Part shown: piece after piece, positions 58,201-64,000 of the stretch
Numbering within the stretch: the first letter of the stretch is position 1
Layout of the letters: every line of letters begins with the position of its first letter
Source: Merluccius polli
Taxonomy: Eukaryota; Chordata; Actinopteri; Gadiformes; Merlucciidae
Reading direction: 5' to 3'
NCBI GenBank assembly: GCA_030340625.1
Contig: JAOPHQ010000603.1
Location: 1 to 64,000, forward strand
DNA: 64,000 nucleotides
Made by a program: the position numbers and the translations under genes
Notes under the pieces: generated by a model
Seen by the model: only the letters and a program-made list of their open reading frames with translations
What the model was told of the DNA's origin: nothing
Databases searched by the model: none

Positions 58201-58799
58201 AGGTTAGTGTGACAACCTAGTAAAAAAAAAACACCCTGACACTGAGATATTTTCCTTTCCCAGGTGAGCACCCATGGCTACTCTCAAAACCAGATTCTGG
58301 TCTGGAAATACCCGGCCCTCACGCAGGTGGCGAAGCTCACCGGACACTCTTACAGGGTGCTCTACCTGGTCAGTGGATTCCTGTGTCTTTCATTTCAACT
58401 GGTGGTTTCTTTAGATATTGACGATGAACCCATTGGGACGCATTGGAGCTTCCAACAGTTTTGATAAAAATACGTCTTACGGTGCGTTGTCTGTGGTGTC
58501 TTCAAAATGTATAGGGAGATAAATGTATATGATGCGTGAGTGTCTCTGTGTCTTATTTAGGCCATGTCCCCCGATGGCGAGGCCATCGTCACAGGTGCTG
58601 GAGATGAAACACTTCGCTTCTGGAACGTGTTCAGCAAAACAAGGTCAACCAAGGTGAGCAAGTGTCCTTGTACTAGCAATGGTAATTCATTATGGAAAAT
58701 CCTTTTATTTGTACCAACTACTTATCCCTTAAACTTTTTTGTTTTGTTTTGTTTCAGGAATCTGTATCAGTTTTAAATCTCTTTACCCGGATACGGTAA
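55217..58799 (+). CDS. fzr1: Fizzy-related protein 1 (Cdh1), APC/C co-activator
   Basis: WD40 activator and substrate receptor of the anaphase-promoting complex in late mitosis and G1 (family knowledge). Thirteen exons join in phase to 495 aa (human 496): 55217-55285, 55399-55527, 55677-55740, 55855-55985, 56087-56169, 56292-56475, 56646-56711, 56834-56936, 57125-57309, 57668-57901, 58264-58368, 58561-58653, 58758-58799. Seen in order: the start MDPEYERRLLRQINIQHDN; clustered CDK-type sites (RRLTPTSSPLSSPSK); the C-box DRFIPTR (47-53); RSPRKPTRKISKIPFKVLDA before the propeller; WD40 repeats from about 180, including NVLSVGLGTCVYLWSA and HRQEVCGLKWSTDHQLLASG; and the C-terminal Ile-Arg tail (LFTRIR) that docks on APC3. 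It is nearly identical to the mammalian protein. Teleosts can have fzr1a and fzr1b; which one this is cannot be told. Confidence 0.97.
57350..57420 (-). mobile_element. tRNA-like SINE head fragment
   Basis: The minus strand reads tgtgtagctctggttagggc, then caggggttcgagtcccagtg and ggacca, with A- and B-box-like parts but without full tRNA length. It lies in fzr1 intron 9, about 50 bp after exon 9. Most likely a SINE head remnant. Confidence 0.45.
58155..58190 (-). repeat. Dispersed teleost repeat fragment (AAGCGACTTACA family)
   Basis: The stretch cttgtaggttactttggcta aaagcttcat is the diverged reverse complement of the phrase at 20.14 kb. It lies in fzr1 intron 10. Confidence 0.45.
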
Positions 58800-60090
58800 C
58801 GACAAGGAAATAAAAAGACTGAATGAGAGAATGGACATGATTTATAATCCAACAAAAAAAAACACTAGACTCAATGGCCATGGATGCTAAAGATGTAGAT
58901 TCACATGGTCTCCAGTCAATGCAGCAACTTGCCACTTTTTCATTGGCAATTTTTTGTTACAATACAAAGGGTTAAAAGGATTTATTTTTTAACTGTGTGC
59001 CGGTGCCCTCCTCATAGCGAATGTATTTCTAAGTTACCCTACGTATTCTGAATTTGCACCTATGGGCTAATTTTTGATTTTTGTACTGGCGTGTAAAAAA
59101 GAAATCAACAGCCTTACTTACAACACGCTCATGACCTTGTTACTGTACATTATTGTGGATTTGGAAACCTACTGTTGTGGTTTTTTATGCTCAGGTCTAA
59201 GTTATTTAAAACATGTATATGATTAAATAAGTGGAGGGTTTTTGAAAGTTCTTATCAGTCATGGAAGCAACCATTTGCCATTACTTACATGCCATGATTT
59301 TCCAATTTATAACACTCACCGTAGCCTGTTGTGTAGCCTGTTTACTGTCACTTCTAAGATAATAACCGAACAGATAGAACAGATAGCAGGTGGATTGCAA
59401 GAGTCTGATGCTGTGCATGGAGACATCTTGGGGCATGTTTCATTGTGGTGAACGAATTATTAAAAGGCTATGGCACTTAACCTTGTGTTTGGTTGGCTGA
59501 TGTGTGTTGCTGAGGAACAAAAAAGGCTATGCCACTTTCTGATGGCTATTTAATTAACCACGGCTGCTATGAAAAGAAATTAATCTTAAATCAATATTGT
59601 CCCTTTGATCGGATCCACTTGGCGCACACACAGGAAATAAACATAAATTGGCATCTCGCATTGAGACTCCAAATGCCAATGTACTGCAGTACATTTAGTT
59701 TAATCTTGTTTTGTATACTATTCATGAGTACAAGTCACTGTTTACGTCATTTCGTTTGAATAATAGGCCACGGTAAGTGGGTGACCTGAAGCGCTGTGAG
59801 CGGTTAGGGGGCGCTGCTATCTGCTCTCTTTCCGTGCCGGAAATGCACACCGGAAGTGTAGAGGAGCGGGAACATTAAAACGGTTGCGTCAAAGTGCGTT
59901 GCATTTTCAAAACAAAAGGAGCAAACTTCTACTAGCATATTTAGTTCACCTCAGGAAGCGAAGTCGCGTACGTTTCGTTTAGCTATAAGACAAGTCGACA
60001 CCACGAACTTGCGTGTCCTCCACATAAACTGATTTTAACGAAGGGAAACGCACGTAAACAAACCGGCCCTGCCTCCCGTCTGAACACGGG
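58800..60090 (+). other. fzr1 3' UTR and fzr1-haus5 intergenic region
   Basis: AATAAA occurs at 58809-58814, only 10 bp after the fzr1 stop, which would be unusually close. ATTAAA-type signals near 59223 and 59459 are more likely ends. The last 300 bp before haus5 (59790-60090) turn CpG-rich (gcgtcaaagtgcgtt, gaagcgaagtcgcgtacgtt) and include tgccggaaatg and accggaagtg, ETS-type sites typical of housekeeping promoters. Confidence 0.5.
59800..60090 (+). promoter_or_regulatory. haus5 promoter / 5' UTR
   Basis: CpG enrichment and two ETS-type cores (gccggaaat at about 59836 and accggaagt at about 59849) sit 240 bp before the haus5 ATG. No TATA box. This is consistent with a housekeeping-type promoter that begins within 1.3 kb of the fzr1 stop. 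Confidence 0.55.
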
Positions 60091-61597
60091 ATGGCGGACA
60101 GGACGCTGGTTCACGAACTGAAGAGATGGGCAACGGAAGAGTTCAACTTGCCCCCCCAGAGCCTCCCTAGTGACGGCTACTTCAAGACGTGAGTATAACT
60201 ATGTGTGTGTGTGTTGCCCTTGTCTAGTGTTGTATCAAGTTATGTGCGTGTAATAATGGGTTTGATCACACAGACTGTGTGTGGGGTCAGGCGCGTCCAT
60301 ATGGAAATACGTCGTCCAGCACGTTTATCAGCAGAGGTAAGTCTTTGCAGTACACAGCATATGCATATGTGATATGTGACATGCATAAGTGATATTAAAG
60401 CTGTTGTTGCGTTGCCTGTTTTCCAGGAATGTCCGGATCATGCGTGGCAATCTTCAATGGTATCCTTACCATCATGTAACCCATGACATGGGAAATTATA
60501 TCATGACTGCATGCTATACCATGCTATATTTATGTAATACCCTTATTGGTGCTCATACATGTTTTAGACATGCATGACATGCATGTCTAAATTTTCCAAC
60601 CACACATTTCCTTGACATTTACCCCTCTTCAAGGTACAAAGCGCTCCAGGACAAGGAGGTATGTACAAAGAGGCTATTTTTCCAGTCATCTCAATGACCA
60701 CGCAATTTGGGTTTGGTCGTCTTTTTATTTCACACACTCGCCATTTATGGACCGAAACGATGCAGTGTCATTTCTCCCTGGTTGTTAAAAGCGAAGCCTG
60801 TTGCATAATCTTATAATCGCAACTTGTGTATAATTGCAAATCTCAATTGCAACTCAGCACTTATCAGTCACATCATTGTTTGTACATTTACTTGTGTGTT
60901 TTTTCCTAATCTTTCTTTCTGTGTGTGTCCTCTGTGCTTCTGCATGGCGTGCTCAGGTGAACCAGGTCGAGGGCCAGAGTGAGACCGCCAAGCGGAGGGA
61001 GCTCCAGGAGCAGATAGAGCAGCTGAGAGCGGACCTCGGACACTTGGACTATCAGATCAGTGCCACTGAAGAGGAGCTTGCCACCGAGGGTAATGCTTTA
61101 CACTAGAGGAAAAATGCTATTACGGTATCTTCACTTTATTCTTCCAAGTAATGTCTGGCTTTCGTCTGACCTGATGATTAGTAGGTAGTGAAATCTGGCA
61201 TTTTTGCGACAATTACGTTACCTTTTTTTTCATTCAAAGTGTGGGTATAGGAAGAAGTAATTCTGTCAAATAATGTGATAATAAGATGTACATTTTGTGT
61301 TATTATTTATATAATTTGAAATACAGTTAAGTGTTATCGCTTCGGACTCCCTCTACCTCCAAAGTGACCACAAAATGGTCCAACGTACCCTGGACCCTGA
61401 TCAGTGTGTTGTGCTATTGAACAGAGCGGTCCATTGGCCGTACCTGGGCCCAGGTGGAGGAAGCCGACCGCAGGGAGCTGCTGCTGCAGGCCTTCAGGCG
61501 CCGCTGCACCGGGAACCGGCAGACTCTCACCCAAGACATCCTCAAGATCAGCAAACATAGCCAGACACTGGAGCAGTTGGCCAGGTCATAGTGAAAG

Positions 61598-61636
<39 letters not shown>

Positions 61637-63165
61637 ATTGGATTTATATTGCGCCTTTCAGTATGCTAGCACACCATTATTTTTAGCTAATCACTTTGCA
61701 GTTCAAGTCTGGAATACGAATAATATTGTGTTATTATGTGTGTGAATTGCAGAAAGGCAGATGTTGAAGTGTTGTTTGGGAATGAATCGTCGACCACTGC
61801 TGCAGACCAGCATGGGTCCAACGCTACAGCAGAGGCTCAAGTTCTGGTAAGCTCTAAAATGGACTTCATTTATACATAGCCAAAAGTATACTTAGTTGAC
61901 ATCAATTAAGTGTCTATTCTTTGGCACCCAAGTCTTAAAATGTAGTCACTCACTGACTTTTAACAACCAACATAATATCTGGTCACATATGTATTTGTCC
62001 GACATGGTTGCAACTATTCCCATGAATCAGATTCTATATTTTAATAGATACTATGTCTGCCTGTGTTCTTTATTGTTTCTTCTCTCTTCCCAGCGTGATG
62101 TGAGAGTGCTGTGTGACCAGAGGGTTGACTTCTTCCAGTCTTTACAGGAGAGTGAACTAAAGACAGTGCACTCTGCTGCCTCACAGTAAGAACGAAGGAT
62201 ATCATATTCTGCAGATGTATATCCATGGTCTTTTTTTCCCCAGTGCTTAATCAATCTCCTCTCTCTGTTCCTAAAGTATGACCTGTGAACAAAGGACTAC
62301 AGTTTTCCAGTATTGGTTAAGTAATGTGGAGGTGTGTGCTCCAGATTCCTTGCATGCTACCTTTAAGTTTGTATGCATTAGTGCTATGAGCGTGTTACTA
62401 CTGCTCAACTTTCTAATGTTTTTTCTCTTTATATCTTAAGGAGCTGCTACGTGCATATCCTTCAAATCAAGTGCTTTTAGCATTGCAGTTCTTAGCATCC
62501 AGACAGCAAAGAGAGTTGGAGGAGAAGATGGCCTCTCTGGACGTCACACAGGACGTGTCTGCTCTTCGGTGCGATAAACAGGCGAAAATTGTCTATTTAA
62601 TTGAATTTTATGCATGTGTGTGTATTGCTCCCTTTTCGGTGTTCCTCTTATGTGTTATCTAAACTGTTCATTTCAGGTTCCGCTACGAAAGCAACCACCT
62701 GCTTGATATCTCAAGAGAAGAGGAAGCAGAGTTGCCACCTGTTAAGCATCTTCTACAGGTGATGTATATCTACACAATATGTCAGTTCATATCCTGGATG
62801 CAGAAAGACGCCTTCTGAGTGTGTGCACAACTGACACATTCTCACTGAGTGCATTTTAAGATTCACCAGGCACTGATATCACTACACAAATGTGTAGGAA
62901 GGCGATGGGTCTTTATCTCAGTAGCGTGCATTTGAATCGAAGTTGTAACTATTCCACCGGGCAACCAAAGTTCTCCTCCCCTAAAGATGGCTGTCTGTGT
63001 GCGCTTACAGGCTGCATGGGAGGACGTTGGGAACAGCTATATGGAGTTGAAACAGACCCGCCTGAGGATCCAGAAGCTCCAGAGCCAGCTACAGGTCCAC
63101 AAGGGAGAGGCTGAGCAGGAGGTGTCACTTCTGGGGGATGAGCACCACGGCCACTGCCCTGCACT
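60091..63165 (+). CDS. haus5: HAUS augmin-like complex subunit 5 (5' part)
   Basis: Subunit of augmin (HAUS), which recruits gamma-tubulin to spindle microtubules for branching nucleation (family knowledge). Twelve exons join in phase to 372 aa: 60091-60188, 60274-60336, 60427-60459, 60634-60658, 60957-61089, 61425-61584, 61753-61846, 62094-62185, 62277-62331, 62441-62568, 62677-62758, 63011-63165. The last ends in split phase at a good donor, so more exons must follow; human HAUS5 is 633 aa. The N-terminus (MADRTLVHELKRWATEEF, LCVGSGASIWKYVVQHVY, RIMRGNLQWY) matches the human pattern (RRLCLGQGADIW, QHVHSQR, IRGNLLWY). The KADVEVLFG and RDVRVLCDQRVDF segments also match. Most of the rest is predicted coiled coil (QIEQLRADLGHLDYQISATE; RLRIQKLQSQLQ). 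Exons 3 and 4 are tiny (33 and 25 nt). Confidence 0.93.
61603..61665 (-). mobile_element. L2-like 3' tail with (TAA)n
   Basis: (TAA)11 is followed by catt, then ggatttatattgcgcctttc: the reverse complement of an L2-type 3' tail, as at 10.06 and 32.77 kb. It lies in haus5 intron 6, 18 bp after the exon 6 donor. Confidence 0.6.
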
Positions 63166-64000
63166 GTGAGTACATGCATGGTACCTGTGTACAATTCCCA
63201 ATCGAGTCGACCTGTTGTTCAACGTGTGCTAACGTTGTAGCAGTGTGAGGTTTATGACCAAGTAAGTGTTTATTTGATTTCTTGCCTGTATAATACTTTC
63301 TGTTAGACGGACGCCCGTATAGAACGTGACATTTGGTTCACTCAAATGACTCCTCTTTATGTTCTGTGTGCCTTTTGTTAACCTTCGTCCATCGCCATAC
63401 ACTCTCATATGTGGTAGCGGGATGTGATCAGCCTGCATGGCTCCGTGGAGTTTATTCATTTGTTATTATTGAGTCTGTACTGCCATCTAGAGGTATACTA
63501 GAATTGTGTTTGGTGTAACATAATGCCTATTTACCTCTGACTAATTTGTTTAGTTTCTGACCTTTCAGTAAACACAAACCTGTGCTTGCTTACACGCACA
63601 CCTGTGTTCATACAAACTCAAATGCCACAAGTACCCTTTGAGGCACTACTGAAGAGTCCCCAAGTCATTGTGAAGTGGAAGCAAACCAAATCAGCTGCAT
63701 TTCTCTGACCGGAAATTAGGCCCGTTTCATCATGCCCAGTGTCATAAATGAGTGTCATAAATAGCACGTCTATTACAAGTGGTCCTTTGAGCCAGATTGT
63801 GTTGAAGATGCGCCATGGCTGCTTCAAGAGACTTCAGCGAGAAAGAGTCGAACCACGCCACAGTCCCCGTCCATGCTGAGCTCAGAGAAAGCTCCCAGAC
63901 ATCTGGAGGGTCACATCTTTGGCTGTCCACGCCACCACCTGCGTATTGTCCTTGGGATCCTTTAGACTACAACCCATAGGGGGGAACTGTCCTCAGGTTA
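63166..64000 (+). other. haus5 intron, right edge of window
   Basis: The donor at 63166 (gtgagt) is not answered by any acceptor plus HAUS5-like frame before the window ends. The sequence is unremarkable. A moderately GC-rich stretch at 63780-63960 is open in more than one frame but matches no protein that I recognise. Confidence 0.5.

Noticed and set aside
58809..58814. AATAAA as the fzr1 poly(A) signal
   Set aside because: It is only 10 bp after the stop codon, giving an implausibly short 3' UTR; later signals are preferred.
63618..63930. Minus-strand open frame (WELSLSSAWTGTVAWFDSF...) at the right edge
   Set aside because: No recognised family, no splice context and no start support; possibly an unidentified repeat.

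Overview
This is vertebrate nuclear DNA, almost certainly from a ray-finned (teleost) fish. The genes have short exons with GT-AG introns. The interspersed repeats are of teleost type: L2/Maui-like LINE tails, tRNA-derived SINEs, and non-autonomous DNA transposons with subterminal-repeat-like ends. Microsatellite density is extreme, with many (CA)n, (GA)n and (TAGA)n tracts and twelve G or C runs of at least 15. That density is reminiscent of gadiform (cod-like) genomes, but this is only an impression.

Six protein-coding genes are supported, and exon phases were checked at every junction. On the minus strand are nmrk2 (4630-1843, 7 coding exons, 201 aa) and atcay/caytaxin (14011-7731, 11 coding exons, 369 aa). 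On the plus strand are zfr2 (16925-33434, 19 coding exons, 1048 aa), a retinal homeobox gene of the rx1/rx2 (RAX2-like) group (44890-48333, 3 exons, 360 aa), fzr1/Cdh1 (55217-58799, 13 coding exons, 495 aa) and the 5' part of haus5 (60091 onwards, 12 exons visible, 372 aa, running off the right edge or continuing beyond an unseen exon). Atcay and zfr2 lie head to head around a CpG-rich promoter near 16.8 kb.

The block nmrk2-atcay-zfr2-rx matches the human 19p13.3 order NMRK2-ATCAY-ZFR2-(MATK)-RAX2. No matk coding sequence was recognised in the 9 kb between zfr2 and rx. FZR1 is also on human 19p13.3 but further away, and HAUS5 is on human 19q, so the right part of the window is rearranged relative to human.

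The genes are not a pathway. They are a conserved neighbourhood: NAD+ salvage kinase, neuronal kinesin-adaptor/glutaminase-binding protein, dsRNA/zinc-finger RNA-binding protein, retinal transcription factor, APC/C co-activator and augmin spindle subunit. The 35.8-44.9 kb and 51-54.6 kb intergenic blocks around rx hold segments rich in TAAT and TAATCC sites that look like candidate retinal enhancers. I found no operon, CRISPR array, phage or novel enzymatic system. The most interesting signals are a (TG)n splice acceptor in atcay, a near-perfect 247-bp tandem duplication made of facing ATG/ATC triplet arrays, a telomere-like minisatellite family shared by two sites 40 kb apart, an internally deleted L2 LINE, twin transposon copies in zfr2, long hairpins and the candidate rx enhancers.
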